The notes beneath the pieces are model-generated. The model was not told where the DNA came from, did not search any database, and saw only the letters and a list, made by a program, of their open reading frames with translations. From positions 372,001 to 436,000 of the forward strand of contig NW_026251720.1 of NCBI RefSeq assembly GCF_025024155.1: a stretch of 64,000 bases of DNA, read 5' to 3'. How positions within the stretch are numbered: the first letter of the stretch is position 1; every line of letters starts with the position of its first letter. The translations under genes and the position numbers were made by a program. This document shows, piece by piece, positions 22,301-33,413 of the stretch. The DNA comes from Gamsiella multidivaricata. Taxonomy: Eukaryota > Mortierellomycota > Mortierellomycetes > Mortierellales > Mortierellaceae.

Positions 22301-23045
22301 TCAGGATGTGCTGGCGATCCAGCTGATCGCGGTCTTTAAGAACATCTTCACCAACGTTGGACTAGATCTATATCTTTTCCCCTACCGCATTGTTGCCACG
22401 GCACCCGGATGCGGTATGATCGATGTGATCCCCAACTCGATCTCGCGCGATCAGCTCGGTCGCGAGAAGGTGAATAACCTGCAGGACTACTTCGTGACCA
22501 AGTACGGTGGTGTAGACTCGATCAAGTACCAGATGGCGCGTAACAACTTCATCCAGTCCGTGGCCTCGTACAGTGTGATCTCGTACCTGCTCCAGTTCAA
22601 GGATCGTCATAACGGTAACATCATGATCGACGACGAGGGCCATGTTATCCATATCGATTTCGGATTTATCCTCGACATCTCACCCGGAGGTAACATCAAC
22701 TTCGAGTCGTCACCGTTTAAGCTGACGTCGGAGATGATCCAGATCATGGGATCGAGTGTTGAGGATCAGGGATACCGATGGTTCTGTGAGTTGTGCGTCA
22801 AAGCTTTCTTGGCGTCGCGTCCATATGCGGAACAGATCATCCAGCTGGTCGCGCTGATGCTCGAGTCTGGATTGCCTTGCTTCCGCGGTGAGACCATTAA
22901 GCGCATGCGATCGAGATTCCAGTTGGATCGATCGGAGAGATCTGCGGCGGAGTTTATCTTGGAGCGCGTGGATGAGTCGTACCTGAACAAGCGCACGGTG
23001 CTTTATGATTCCTTCCAGAAGGCGACCAATGGCATTCCTTATTAA
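16319..23045 (+). CDS. STT4: Phosphatidylinositol 4-kinase III alpha (STT4)
   Basis: My model has nine exons: 16319-16326, 16446-16686, 16791-16938, 17011-17172, 17296-17960, 18054-18202, 18293-18596, 18681-18887 and 18972-23045. They give 1,985 aa, the normal size for STT4/PI4KA. The enzyme makes PI4P at the plasma membrane in complex with the Efr3/Ypp1 scaffold. The long helical solenoid precedes a C-terminal lipid-kinase domain. That domain has IFKVGDDCRQDVLA, the catalytic loop DRHNGN (D1839) and the metal-binding HIDFGF (D1857), and ends SFQKATNGIPY. The first coding exon is only 8 nt. The join of exons 2 and 3 is the best-framed of several options. Intron 4 appears to use a GC donor (ATG|GCACGT), because no GT donor gives the conserved reading NAAKVCEFVLP. 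The last exon alone is 1,357 codons. Confidence 0.95.
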
Positions 23046-23603
23046 TGAAATCCCCTTAATGAAACCGCAATGTCGGTTTTTGAAGACTGACTTTTATGAA
23101 TGAACACAGAAATAAATAAAAAAAAGGTTGCGAGTATGAAAGTATGAATGATGTGTGCATTAGATATATTTTATTCCGTTGTTGACGCGCAACTAATTAA
23201 ACTTATTCTGTTGGACGCGACAGCAATCAAACGTTCGCGCTGCAAACATGGCAACTCGATCCTATCATAGGGATGGGACCAGGACCAGTGCTGTGGATAT
23301 GGCCAACCATGGTGCCCAGAATGATTCTCTACTGGAGATCACCACTGCCGCACACACACGTTGTGGTATATGTCTATCGATTGATCACCATTCATTCAAG
23401 GAGCCACTACAAACAGCTTTTTTTTTTGTGCAATTCTATCGCTTTCACGCACCGGTCTTTTTTGTTTCCATACTTTCTTCTGCATCCAACTCCTCATCCG
23501 TACGCGTACATGACGCGCACATTTATTTATCACAAAAGAAGGAATCCAGCATCGACGCTCAATGTCTGAGGGATAGACGCCTGGATGACATCCTTGCCAG
23601 CAT

Positions 23604-23682
23604 TGTATGTATGTATGTATGTATGTATGTATGTATGTATGTATGTATGTATGTATGTATGTATGTATGTATGTATGTATGT
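23604..23682. repeat. (TGTA)n microsatellite, about 20 units
   Basis: A pure tgta/atgt tandem repeat of about 79 bases lies between STT4 and the MEA1-like gene. Frames through it read as YVCM repeats in two directions and are not genes. Confidence 0.95.
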
Positions 23683-23948
23683 GTGGTTTATGCCAGGTCG
23701 GAATTATGGGATCCTCGTCTTTAAAGATAGTAAGTACATGGGTCATCGGTCTATTGAATGAAAGTCAGAGTAGGGCTTGCCAGAGTGCTCTGCCCTTCGG
23801 TTGCGTCTTTGGGCTGAGGGATCGATGTGCTTGGCAAAAAACTAAAATGGGCTATGGGCGTCTAACAATTTTTTTTTTTTTTTTTTTGGGTAAAAAAGAG
23901 ATCTGGTATGCATCTGCTCTTCGCCTAATTCTCATCTCACCGATCGAC

Positions 23949-24860
23949 ATGCAAACGAACGAGCAAGGGGATGAACCGAGCTACGAGGTTGGGCAGGAGC
24001 AGTTAGATGCTGTTGACCGGATGCTTGAGGAACTTGATCTGGATGAGCGATTCGACAGAGGTAACGCCGGCATCGTGGCAGTGGCCAGCACTGTTCTCGC
24101 CAGCAAGCTTTTACGCATCGCCAATACTGAGGGGTGGTTTTTTTTTTTTTTTTGCATAGTACCGGCCGCATTCCGGATAGTGGAACGTTTTGAGCAACTT
24201 CAGCAACTTCAGCAGGAGCAACTTCAGCGGGATCTCAATGGCGAGCAATCGCACGGTATGATGGACGACAATACCATTAATGGATACAATGGCGAGCAAG
24301 AGCGGCATAGAGACGCGAATGGTGGCACGGGACCAGAGACGAGTTTAGACTCGGGAGAAAGTGACGAGGATGATGCGGAGCCCTTTGGGTACATCCCACT
24401 TGACCAAGGAAACAGCATCGACATGGATGAGGACGATAACAGCGAAGATGACCAAGAATGCGAGGACGCAGGTTACGGTCAGATGTTTAGCGACGGAGAG
24501 GGCGATCAGGACGACTTCCAGGACGATGACGATGACGATGAGAGTCAAGGATACGACGGGTATCTTCGCACGGCTGGCCGCGATGGAATAATACCTGTAC
24601 CGGTGATCCCACAGGCGGTCGAGATTGAACTGGAGGACGATGAACGGGCGGTAGAAGAGATCCCAGAAGAGGATCTGAAGACGATTGCGATGGTGATGAA
24701 GTCGTTCTCGCTACCGGCTCCCGACTGGGCAAAGTCGATTCCGGAGGAACGTTGGCTGCCGAGGGTTGTGCAGCAAGCTGAGGCTGGCAGGACGCCGTCT
24801 TCCTCAGGAGCTGGATCCAGCTCTGGACAGTCTCTCGATGGAGCAGAACCGCTGCCATAG
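23949..24860 (+). CDS. MEA1-like acidic protein
   Basis: Two exons, 23949-24060 and 24160-24860, join in frame to give 270 aa. The intron ends in a long T tract and gcatag. The start is the ATG at 23949; reading further upstream runs into the TGTA microsatellite. The N-terminal half is helical (LDAVDRMLEELDLDERF, then Gln-rich FEQLQQLQQEQLQ). The middle is extremely acidic, with a run of seven Asp. Two elements match the male-enhanced antigen 1 (MEA1) family: FGYIPLDQG before the acidic stretch, and a C-terminal block LKTIAMVMKSFSLPAPDWAKS followed by an IPEERW-type end. MEA1 is a small conserved eukaryotic protein of unclear role. I infer the family from these two short motifs only. A role in the nucleus or cytosol cannot be decided. 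Confidence 0.7.
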   Translation: MQTNEQGDEPSYEVGQEQLDAVDRMLEELDLDERFDRGNAGIVAVASTVLASKLLRIANTEGWFFFFFCIVPAAFRIVERFEQLQQLQQEQLQRDLNGEQSHGMMDDNTINGYNGEQERHRDANGGTGPETSLDSGESDEDDAEPFGYIPLDQGNSIDMDEDDNSEDDQECEDAGYGQMFSDGEGDQDDFQDDDDDDESQGYDGYLRTAGRDGIIPVPVIPQAVEIELEDDERAVEEIPEEDLKTIAMVMKSFSLPAPDWAKSIPEERWLPRVVQQAEAGRTPSSSGAGSSSGQSLDGAEPLP

Positions 24861-26087
24861 ACGGCATGTAGTGTCCATCACGCACAGGATAAAAATACAA
24901 TCAACATTCCCCCTCTGACAAATGTGTATTTGGTGGCAACCAGTGATGGAGCTCCTGATTTGAAGGCCGCATTCTGAGTTATTTTGTTTGTGCGTCCGTC
25001 TGGATGTTGTTTTTGCCGGCTTCCCGTCCCAAGGCAGATACGTTTACTCGCATGCAGAGCTTGAACTATTTTATTTTATCGCTCGTTGTCCTGCCCTTGA
25101 GGGCCCATCCTTGGTCATGCTCAACGTTATTTTTTTTTATCCTTTGATCCCTACCACTGGCTGGCTCAAGTGAGCGATTTTCCTAAAAAAGCGTTTTTTT
25201 CCTTTTCCTTTTCCTTTTTTTTTAAAATAGCCTGCGAGGGCGAGAGCGGGTACCGTTGAGATACCTGAAGAGCTAGTTAGCTTCAACCATGCTCTGGGAA
25301 TACATCTGGGTAACATCCGGATGAGATTCGCTTAAGGCCGCGCGATGAACGACGATGGCAGCAGCAGAGAAGGAGGAATATTCTGCTTCATTCGCTTCAT
25401 TCCCTTCATTCCCTTCATTCCCATTTATAGTATCGGCCGTCCATTATGTCTCGCTCGGTGACAACAAAGGCAGCGGGTCGGTCTGAGTGTCTTATGAATG
25501 TCTGCGCAAATGGATTTGCCGTGACGAGCACTTTCATTCGCTGCCAGCTGTTGGTATTCCTGGCGGGGTGTCGGGATGCCAGCGACCACGGACTGGGATT
25601 GGGGGACCAGAAAGAGAGTTTTTTTTTCTTTTGCTTTTTGCGTGGCAGAGGAGGGTGAACTCTGTAGCACCGGGATTACCGACTATCCGTGTGCCATCAT
25701 CAGGACAGCCATAAGCACGACCATGGCCAGGACGCTCATGCGTGCAGGCAAGTCCGGTGCATTGCTGCCAAAGGCGGCTCTCCCAGCTCATCCCAAAAAA
25801 AAGAAAAAAAACGCAGCGCGAACCACCAAACCTTATTCATTTTACTCATAAAGGGCGTTCATTTCCTCTTTCACACCCACTCGCTACTCTCTTTACTTCG
25901 CTCCCCTCCTCCTTCGAACCGGGTCTATTCTCATCAGCTCTCGTCTCTCGTTCAAAAATACATTCCGCCGCTCTGTGTATCCTGTTCTTCGCACACCTCG
26001 CCTTTCTCTTTCTTCTCTTACATATCCATCCTCCACCATTCCACCCTCAAACAGCACTCCCTTCACCGCCTACCCCACAGTTTCACC
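24861..26087. other. Intergenic region with short tandem repeats and a pyrimidine-rich leader
   Basis: No gene is supportable. It contains a ttcattcNc tandem repeat at about 25385-25420, T-rich tracts near 25195-25222, and from about 25860 a CT-rich leader (ctctttacttcgctcccctcctcc) that belongs to the following gene. The open frame reaching back to 25689 is an extension of that gene through its leader without a better ATG. Confidence 0.5.
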
Positions 26088-26891
26088 ATGCAGGCATTGA
26101 CACCACTCCTCTTCTCCATGCTGTTCCCGCGCTTCAGCACCAAGACCACAACCGACAGGGACCCCAACTTTGAGGGCGACTATTCGCACGAGTCCTTGCT
26201 CTCGTTCCAGGATGGTCATGCGGTCTACGAACAACGCCATAGCCAGGAACTTGCTCCCGTCAAGACTCGTCGGCATCGCAGCACCGGTGCAGATGGCATC
26301 CGTCGCAGTGCGTCAGACCCCACTCCCAATAGTAGTCTCAACCGCAGTAACACATTCCCTCCAAGCCGCAGGACGGGTCGTCCAAAGCGCCTCTCGCTTG
26401 ATCATGCAGCATTCATGGCAACCTATCCCATGCTCGATGGACTGGGCGACACTAGCAATCGCCAAACGAGCAATGCTTTCGCTTCAAGATCCTCGACGGT
26501 GCGCAAACAGCGTTCGCAAGATACGATGTCTGCATCGCGGCCGTCGATTTCTTCGATCTCTTCGATGGTCTCGGATGCTTCGTCTTCGTCTTCGTTGTCG
26601 TCTGCTTCTCCAGTCCAAGAACCCCTCACGCCCACGACCAATTCACCAAACTATCGCAAGAGCTTGAAGATGGATCAGTCTGGAAAGTCGTCCGCCAAGG
26701 ACCTGATCAACCTTCACAGCTTTGACGAGAGCATGGGACAGGTGTGCGTCTCCCCACAATCAAACAACTTTTTCGAGGAGGCAGGTCTTCACCATCATCA
26801 ACAACACCAGAGCAACGTCGTACCAGGATCGATAACGGGCCACAAGGCTGTTGTCGGAGCGCGTGGTCAGAGACAACTCATTGCGCATTAG
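26088..26891 (+). CDS. Ser-rich disordered protein, unknown function
   Basis: A single-exon frame of 267 aa starting at the ATG in ttcaccATGC, after a long pyrimidine-rich leader. It begins with a short hydrophobic stretch (LTPLLFSMLFPRF). The rest is low-complexity, with basic and Ser/Thr-Pro motifs that look like kinase sites (RRSASD, RPKRLSLD, QEPLTPTT), a Ser run (ISSISSMVSDASSSSSLSS) and a Gln/His patch near the end. There is no recognised domain. Its codon use, leader and single long exon argue that it is a real gene, probably a phosphoregulated protein restricted to related fungi. I do not assign a function. Confidence 0.6.
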   Translation: MQALTPLLFSMLFPRFSTKTTTDRDPNFEGDYSHESLLSFQDGHAVYEQRHSQELAPVKTRRHRSTGADGIRRSASDPTPNSSLNRSNTFPPSRRTGRPKRLSLDHAAFMATYPMLDGLGDTSNRQTSNAFASRSSTVRKQRSQDTMSASRPSISSISSMVSDASSSSSLSSASPVQEPLTPTTNSPNYRKSLKMDQSGKSSAKDLINLHSFDESMGQVCVSPQSNNFFEEAGLHHHQQHQSNVVPGSITGHKAVVGARGQRQLIAH

Positions 26892-27969
26892 TTGCACAAT
26901 ACACGCAGACAGAAATACGGTTCTCGGCATGGGCTAAAACGGATAGGGGCTGTCGCTTGTCTTTTACATGACCAATGTAAATTGGCGCGGGCTCGACGCT
27001 GCGCTGTAATTCTCGGCACCCAAATTTCAGCTGTGTATGCATGCACTTTATTTTTACTCTTTACAGTCGTTGAGAGTCTCTCTATCCGGTGTCGATTGAG
27101 CCTCTCCTTGGCATTCTTGGCAAACCCGGGTATCCTCTAGCAAGGGACCAGAAAGCCATGCTCCTCATTGTCCTTGTACCATAGTTCCCTTATACCCTCT
27201 CCTAACACACTCTTCTGGCACGCATTCCAGCACGTTTTTTTCTTACTTCCGTGTGCCTCTCTTTTAGGTTTGGTTTGCCATACTCTAATTCTCATTCCCA
27301 CTCCCCCCCCTTCCTTCTGTACGTGCCTCTCACTCCGTGCTTTTTCTCGATCCTTTACTCCCTTTTTTTAGGCCATGTACTTTTATTTCGTTTCCATTCT
27401 AGACTACAATGCTTCCTCGTAATAAACATAATAATAACAAAAACAACAGCATCGGCCGCATGAACTGAATGAAGACTGAAAGTCATAAAGGATTCCATGT
27501 ACGCTTATTTGTCAACTATGGTGCGTAGTTCTTGTGTGTAACGAAGAGAAACTACTCTAGAAACGTCGTACAACAGCCGCGATGTACTTATGATTCTATG
27601 ATTCTCATGAACGCGTGTTTCTATGCCGCCTATATTCTGATCATGATTTCCAACTGTATAATGATTCTCTAGATGGCAACTATTGCCATCACAGCACCTT
27701 CACCATGTTTCCCTTCTTTGTGTGGATATAGTAAAAAGCACCAAGGCGAGGTCGTGTGGAAACTGTCCATAATGAACCTTCTCTACATGATCCATGGATC
27801 TGCCTGCTACCACGGCTCATTTCCACCGTCTGAGGATTACCTGCAAAAAAAAAAAAAAAAAAAAAAAGTCTTTTTTCAGCTTGCAATATCCTTTTGTTCC
27901 TCAGCATCTTCCAACACCAAGAACATTGCCCTTTACAACTACGCATACACACACTATCAACCTCTCCTC
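26892..27969. other. Intergenic region
   Basis: A likely 3' UTR (aataaacataataataacaaaa at 27420-27440) is followed by AT-rich sequence and an A20 tract at about 27846-27866, just before the next gene. I see no RNA gene or convincing exon. Confidence 0.45.
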
Positions 27970-30456
27970 ATGAAACCAACAAGGTCGAGGAGTGAGGAGG
28001 AGTTGGAAGAAGAGGAGGGAGCCACTTGGCCAAGTGGTACTGCTAGGGAATCTGACGTCTCGATACCCCCATCCATAGCGACAAGGACAGCATATCCACA
28101 AACCGACTCGGACCGAACAGAAACGAGCTCTAGCAATGGGTTTGATAGCCAAGAGTTCGGCGTCACATTGTTCGAACTGTACACCTATGTCCCTTCCTCC
28201 AGTGAGGATAATGATGTGAGCAGTGTCGGGGCCGAAACTGAGGCTGAAAACGATTTTAGAGAACCGACTGACGACGCCGTCATAGAAAGAGTTCAAGGAG
28301 AAGGTGCTGCAGAGACTCCGCCCATTATTGTCATCCATACCGTCGAGGAGACATCGGTTCTAGGAACTGATCTTCACATGAGAGCCGAGGTGACCGTTAC
28401 AACCGTCTGCAAGGAGGAAATAACGGAGCAACGTGAATCTCAGGACGGAGAAACAGATCTTATTGGACCACATCAACCGTTTGTAGAATCACGGAGTTCG
28501 ACAACCAGCAGCGTGCAGCTCCGACAGCAACAGCGTCGGTTCGCAAAGGTCCCGGTCGTGTCTGAATATTCAAATCCGAAATACGCAGAGTTGGATGTAG
28601 ATGAATCGGTCGAATGTGGGCAGGAGAGGTCATCGAGGGGGAGTAGATCGTCCTTGCAAGGTGCGGCTTTGGATCAAGAACTTGACTTGGACATGGCAAG
28701 GCGTCGTATACGTGGTAGAACTGATGAAAATGAGGATAGGAGTGTCCGAGGCGGCTCTGCATCTTCTCAGTCCATTCCCTCGCGCCGAGAAGGCGATGGT
28801 GTTGAAGGGAATCGAGATGGAGGCCGCAAGCAAGGAGAACAAGAGGAGGATATATGGACGAGACGCCTCCGACGGCTGCAGAAACTAAAGAATCATACGC
28901 GTCAATCTAAAGATGTCCTCTATCCTCCTCTCCCTCGCGATGACGAGGTTGAACCGGTAGAAGATCCAAGTCGTAACCATCATCATCAACATCAAGCGGA
29001 GGGAAATTGCCACATCCCACGAGCTGCCCCCCGTCAATCCTCCTTTGTGATGGTCGACACGACCAGCAATCAGATTCTCACTGACCCCTTCATCTCGACA
29101 TCGCCACCCTCGCCCTACACCGCCTCTGCAACGCTTCCAGGCCCAAACCCACCACCCCTCCCACCTTCGAAATCCAGCACCTCCTACGACCCTGATGGGG
29201 TCATGCATCTTGCAGAAGCTGTTCGCCTCTACGGCATACACGGTACCCAGGCGACGCAGCCGCCACGCAGCTATCCAACACATCCAATATCGACCACATT
29301 CGCCCCAACTGGGGCCTCAGGGAGGGCGTCGCATTCAGTCGTACCGTCATATGAGCGGTTTGTTCATGGACCTGTTGATGGTTTTGCTGGGCGAGAGAAT
29401 ACGGCTCTTGAGCAAGATCTGCGACCAAGAAGTGTGACTGAGCGACTGTGGACGACACTGTGGGGACGGGAGTCCTTCTGGGAGAGAATGCAGCAGCAGC
29501 AGCGGCAACAGCAACAGCAGCTCCAGCAACAACAACAACAGCGGCAGGGAGAGATGGAACTGGCGAGCCGCCGACCTACTTTACACCTTGCGCCCCCACC
29601 GCCTACAACCCCACCATCACACATCGTCCCACGAGTAGTCTCTACGCCATCGACAGCTCTCTCGTCGACGATAATGACTGCCACAGTTTCTTCAGTGCCA
29701 TCCTCACCCTCATCATCACCATCTTCGTCATCTTCATCAACCGCATCACGACAGAGAACTACGATATCAAGGCCATCCCTTCCACGCACGGACGCTAGAG
29801 GCTGTAAGGGGTTTATCATGCCTTTTTTATCCCGAATGCTGTGCGGCTGCGGCGGTCAGGACACACACGGATTTCCATTGGTGCACTCAAACGAGCCCGT
29901 TCAGCTGACGGAACAGAATCTCCAGAACCTTGAGAACAATGACATTAACCACGACGCAAGCGGACAAATCTCAGCCGGGACACCAACAGCTACTCCATTC
30001 ACTCAAGTCATACAGATGCCTCCATCGTCGAGCGCGATAGCGAGCGGTTCTCACTACTCCGAGTCGGTGCTGACGGGCCCCACAGCGGCACCATCGGTGA
30101 TACATCCTGATCATGGGATTAACAGCAATAGTGGCTACAGCAACATCATGAGAAACATCGATGCCAGAAACAGTATTGTGCACCAACACCGGTTGTTCTC
30201 GCATGAGCGACCACTGTCCTTCGTGCCGGCGAGGACCACGAGCGCAGGACTGGAGTCATCGAGATCACGCACAGCCATGGAGATCACGACGATATCAGTG
30301 CCTGGAACCGCAGTGGCGAATCCATCTTGGCTGGATACGGCCATTTCTCCACTACACCATCGCAATGTTGAGGAGCCGCGATATGATTCCATGGGGCCTG
30401 GTACAGCACTCCAATTGAACCAGCCATGTTCTCTGAATAGTTCAACCCAACATTAA
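27970..30456 (+). CDS. Large disordered acidic/Ser/Gln-rich protein, unknown function
   Basis: An uninterrupted frame. From the ATG at 27970 (tcctcATGA) it encodes 828 aa. The frame is open further upstream, through an A20 tract, but without better start context. The N-terminal third is acidic (EEELEEEEG, DNDVSSVGAETEAEN). Next come a basic patch (WTRRLRRLQKLKNHTRQ), a His run, and Pro-rich PPPLPPSK, a possible SH3 ligand. Then follow RLWTTLWGRESFWERM leading into a Gln repeat, a Ser repeat (SSPSSSPSSSSSSTAS) and a Cys-containing MLCGCGG. No catalytic domain is visible. It may be a scaffold or regulatory protein. The first exon boundary and the true start are uncertain. Confidence 0.6.
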   Translation: MKPTRSRSEEELEEEEGATWPSGTARESDVSIPPSIATRTAYPQTDSDRTETSSSNGFDSQEFGVTLFELYTYVPSSSEDNDVSSVGAETEAENDFREPTDDAVIERVQGEGAAETPPIIVIHTVEETSVLGTDLHMRAEVTVTTVCKEEITEQRESQDGETDLIGPHQPFVESRSSTTSSVQLRQQQRRFAKVPVVSEYSNPKYAELDVDESVECGQERSSRGSRSSLQGAALDQELDLDMARRRIRGRTDENEDRSVRGGSASSQSIPSRREGDGVEGNRDGGRKQGEQEEDIWTRRLRRLQKLKNHTRQSKDVLYPPLPRDDEVEPVEDPSRNHHHQHQAEGNCHIPRAAPRQSSFVMVDTTSNQILTDPFISTSPPSPYTASATLPGPNPPPLPPSKSSTSYDPDGVMHLAEAVRLYGIHGTQATQPPRSYPTHPISTTFAPTGASGRASHSVVPSYERFVHGPVDGFAGRENTALEQDLRPRSVTERLWTTLWGRESFWERMQQQQRQQQQQLQQQQQQRQGEMELASRRPTLHLAPPPPTTPPSHIVPRVVSTPSTALSSTIMTATVSSVPSSPSSSPSSSSSSTASRQRTTISRPSLPRTDARGCKGFIMPFLSRMLCGCGGQDTHGFPLVHSNEPVQLTEQNLQNLENNDINHDASGQISAGTPTATPFTQVIQMPPSSSAIASGSHYSESVLTGPTAAPSVIHPDHGINSNSGYSNIMRNIDARNSIVHQHRLFSHERPLSFVPARTTSAGLESSRSRTAMEITTISVPGTAVANPSWLDTAISPLHHRNVEEPRYDSMGPGTALQLNQPCSLNSSTQH

Positions 30457-30519
30457 ATTCTATTTTATTAGTATTATTATTATTTTTTTTTTTGGGATGG
30501 TATCATAGAACGGAGATGT

Positions 30520-30682
30520 TCAATCGATCTCCAAGACGCGTCCTCCGGTACTGAAGGTCGAGTTTGGAAGCTCGCGCGACTCGCGCATAATCTGAGGTTT
30601 GAGACCCTTGTCAAAGTTGCGGTAACAGACGGCCGCATTGGAGATGGTAACTAGGATGGTTACTAGACATAATGCGGCTACA

Positions 30683-30717
<35 letters not shown>

Positions 30718-32760
30718 CATCAGTTCAACTGTCGCGCTACACGTTTTCATCCATGAAATATATATACATAGATCCAATGCATGTTGTTCTTGTCCCCTTA
30801 CCAAACAACGTCAGAAACTTGTTGACTCCGTTATAATTCTTCTGCTTGTCGCCGACATACATCCGGATCACCTTGAACACAAAGTAGGCAACACCACAGA
30901 GCATCGCCACAATGAATGTCGACATCCATCTTCTACTCTCATGTCGGACCGCATACAGAGCGATGTAAAGGATCATGGGCGTCAATGGTAGCACAATGAT
31001 CGTCAGCCAGTATTCTGGATCGGTCGTTCGCTTGGTCAAGGTCAGGTAAATGAACTGGATCGAGAATCCGACGAAGAAGAACAGGTCGACCTTGATCAGA
31101 ACCAGATAGATTTGATAGGCACGATACATTTCTAAAAAATTAAAAAAAGCAGAGGGGGATATATACATGGTTTGTTCATTAGTTAACACAAGTTCCTCTA
31201 GGACGTCGTTCTCCCCGTGGTTGTTACTTTATACCATCACAAGCTTACTCTTCATGTTGGGATCCGCGCCAATCTTTTTGTAAATCTTCCATCCGAATTC
31301 CTGGAAAAGCTGGTAGGCCAGCCAGGTGACGATGCACTGGGTCAAGCAGATCACGACGGCCACGACGATCAAGAATGGCTTTAGTGAATTCAACAGGTCC
31401 TCTGCTGTCCATTCGGGGACCAAGAACGCGCTGCTCGTATCCAGCGAGGTCTTGGTCTGACTGATTTCAAAGACCGAGTAGGCGAAACAGCAGAAATTGA
31501 AGATGACAATGGCAATCATCTCGATCGTGTTTTGTGCTCGGACCTAGAGAGGACACGGCCGGATAACAAGACAGAGTATGGATTAGAAGGAGCTAACTTG
31601 CAGCCGAACACGTGGGATGCGTTTGTGCGTGTGTGTCGGGCCGGGTCCCTGCGAGGGAACATGTAGAGCACCAAGAGCATTTGAAGGAACGTGTATGATA
31701 GTGCATATATATAGACAAATAGACAATAAGGAAATAAGCTGAGCGTTACAAAAAAAAAAAAAAAAAAATGAACCGACGCTGAGAGCCATGCTCAAGTGAG
31801 TAATGAAGGTTTAGATGAGGTTCTGCGATGACGGTCGACGACAGCAAGAACGACGGCAACAGGGCAATATAATGCTCCGTGTCATATTTGATCCTCCTCT
31901 TTGAGCCATTCGAAGACCCTTTTTTTTGAAAGGGAAACAGGCACTTGTCGCAATCAAAATAAATAGAAAAAAGGGGCGGGAGACAGCCCAACTGCTATCA
32001 CGCGCCAATGGGCAGTCGGATAGGTGAACCAAAATAAAAAAACAAACGACCTTGGAGTGTGGAGTGTGGAGTGTGGCCTTACCGCATCCCATGCTAGGAG
32101 AAGCTGAAAAAGTTGGGCGAATACAAAGACCATCAGATACGCAGGAATCGAGCGAGACTGGTTCCTGGAATCGAGGTGGGGTGGTTGTGGTTCATCGCCG
32201 GGCTCGGGCAACAGAGGCGTGTCCCGCAGGGCATGGAAATATTTGACGACGATAACGACCTGCATTATGATAACAAGCAACGCCTCGAGCGCAATGACGA
32301 GCATCAGCGCCTTTCCGTAGGTTGAGCAGGGGAAGTTGAACAAATTGGTGAAGCGTGTCTTCAGAGACGGAAGCTGCTCCTCGTCCAGAGAGGTCAACGA
32401 GGCATTGGGCTGTGGTGGATACGCATAGTAGTTGGGAGGTTTATTTTCAGATACACGCTGATCCTGGACTGAAGCGGCCGCGGCGGGCCGAGCAACACGA
32501 TGCTGTTGCATCCGGATAGAGTCCTCAGTTTGAATCTGTTCCTGTAGTCGTTCCTGGTGCTGCCTCTGAAGCTGCAACTGCTCTATCTGCTGGGGGGTGG
32601 CATTATGGAAGCCAGAGGGCTGGTGATAAGTAGGGGTTTGGTTGGCCTGGGTCTGGCTGTAGTCGTTATGAGAAGGGCTGAAAGAGTTATCGTGTGAGAA
32701 TGAGTCCTGATAGTAGGTGGAGTTGAGGGGGTGATCCTGTTCGTTGTCGTAGTGTTGCAT
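30520..32760 (-). CDS. Multi-pass membrane protein resembling fungal UPF0658 Golgi proteins
   Basis: Four minus-strand exons, 32760-32083, 31543-31249, 31131-30802 and 30677-30520, join in frame to give 486 aa. The first about 130 residues are disordered and rich in Gln, His, Asn and Pro. After TRFTNLFNFPCSTYG, at least seven hydrophobic helices follow: ALMLVIALEALLVIIMQVV, MVFVFAQLFQLLLAW, MIAIVIFNFCCFAYSVFEI, PFLIVVAVVICLTQCIVTW, DLFFFVGFSIQFIYL, TIIVLPLTPMILYIAL and CLVTILVTISNAAVCYRNF. The overall plan, with an N-terminal polar tail, AQNTIEM, a WLAYQLFQEFGWKIYKKIGA loop and a C-terminal NFDKGLK, looks like the fungal UPF0658 family of Golgi membrane proteins, whose role is not established. 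The family name is from general recollection, so I hold it loosely. The topology is directly visible. Confidence 0.75.
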
Positions 32761-33089
32761 GGCTATGAAGGTGAATGTCTTCCTGGCAAAGTCCAGGTGC
32801 AGATGTGAATTGGCGATGTGTGAAAAGTGCCAGCCGTTGGTTCAGGGAGGAAGGGGGAGTGCAGCCTTTCGGAGTGAGGGTGAGGATGGAGATGCCGATG
32901 ATGACGGGAGAAGTAGATCTGGATACGATGGATGCAAGGAGAGATGATTTTCGCGGAGACTGATTATTGTTCAGGGCCAGCTGGACAAGATGACAAAAAA
33001 TGAGATGAAAGAGCAGAAAAAAGGTGAATGTGTGTTTTCTATGGAGATATATAATTTTTTTTTTTTCAGGAACCAAACCCAATTGTAAC

Positions 33090-33112
33090 TAATTTAATTT
33101 AATTTAATTTAA
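33090..33112. repeat. (AATTT)n short repeat in a divergent promoter
   Basis: taatttaatttaatttaattta lies between the divergent starts of the membrane-protein gene (32760, minus) and ESS2 (33414, plus), next to a T11-type run at about 33055-33066. Confidence 0.7.
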
Positions 33113-33413
33113 GAAGCATTTATGGCACAACCGGACTTGGAGACACAGAAACCACACACGTCCGAGAAGCCACACCGATCAACTGCATTCTTCTATCAGG
33201 CAGTAGTCTACATGAGCTGCGGCAATTTGGACGCTGTTGCAGGGATGCGCAGATGCATGTACGGATATCTCCTTGCACGGTGGTGGTGATGAGAGGCATT
33301 ATAAAATTAGAGAGGTCAAATAGCCACGAAATCTGATAGACCTGACAGGCGCAACTGGAACGAGTGGATGTGTCAGTCACTCTTCATCTGTCCATACCAC
33401 ACATCACACAGCC

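Noticed and set aside
23604..23682. Possible CRISPR-like or telomere-like array
   Set aside because: It is a pure tetranucleotide repeat without spacers and not a telomere unit.
23607..23948. Upstream extension of the MEA1-like frame through the TGTA repeat
   Set aside because: The translation is a YVCM repeat caused by the microsatellite. The ATG at 23949 gives a normal N-terminus.
29448..29798. Alternative frame with a hydrophobic ILTLIITIFVIFIN segment
   Set aside because: The segment is the +1 reading of a TCA/TCT Ser repeat in the long frame at 27970-30456. The hydrophobicity is a frame artefact.
30686..30716. A30 tract as a possible retrotransposon poly(A) tail
   Set aside because: It is the polypyrimidine tract of the last intron of the minus-strand membrane-protein gene, directly before a catgtag acceptor. 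No element sequence lies next to it.
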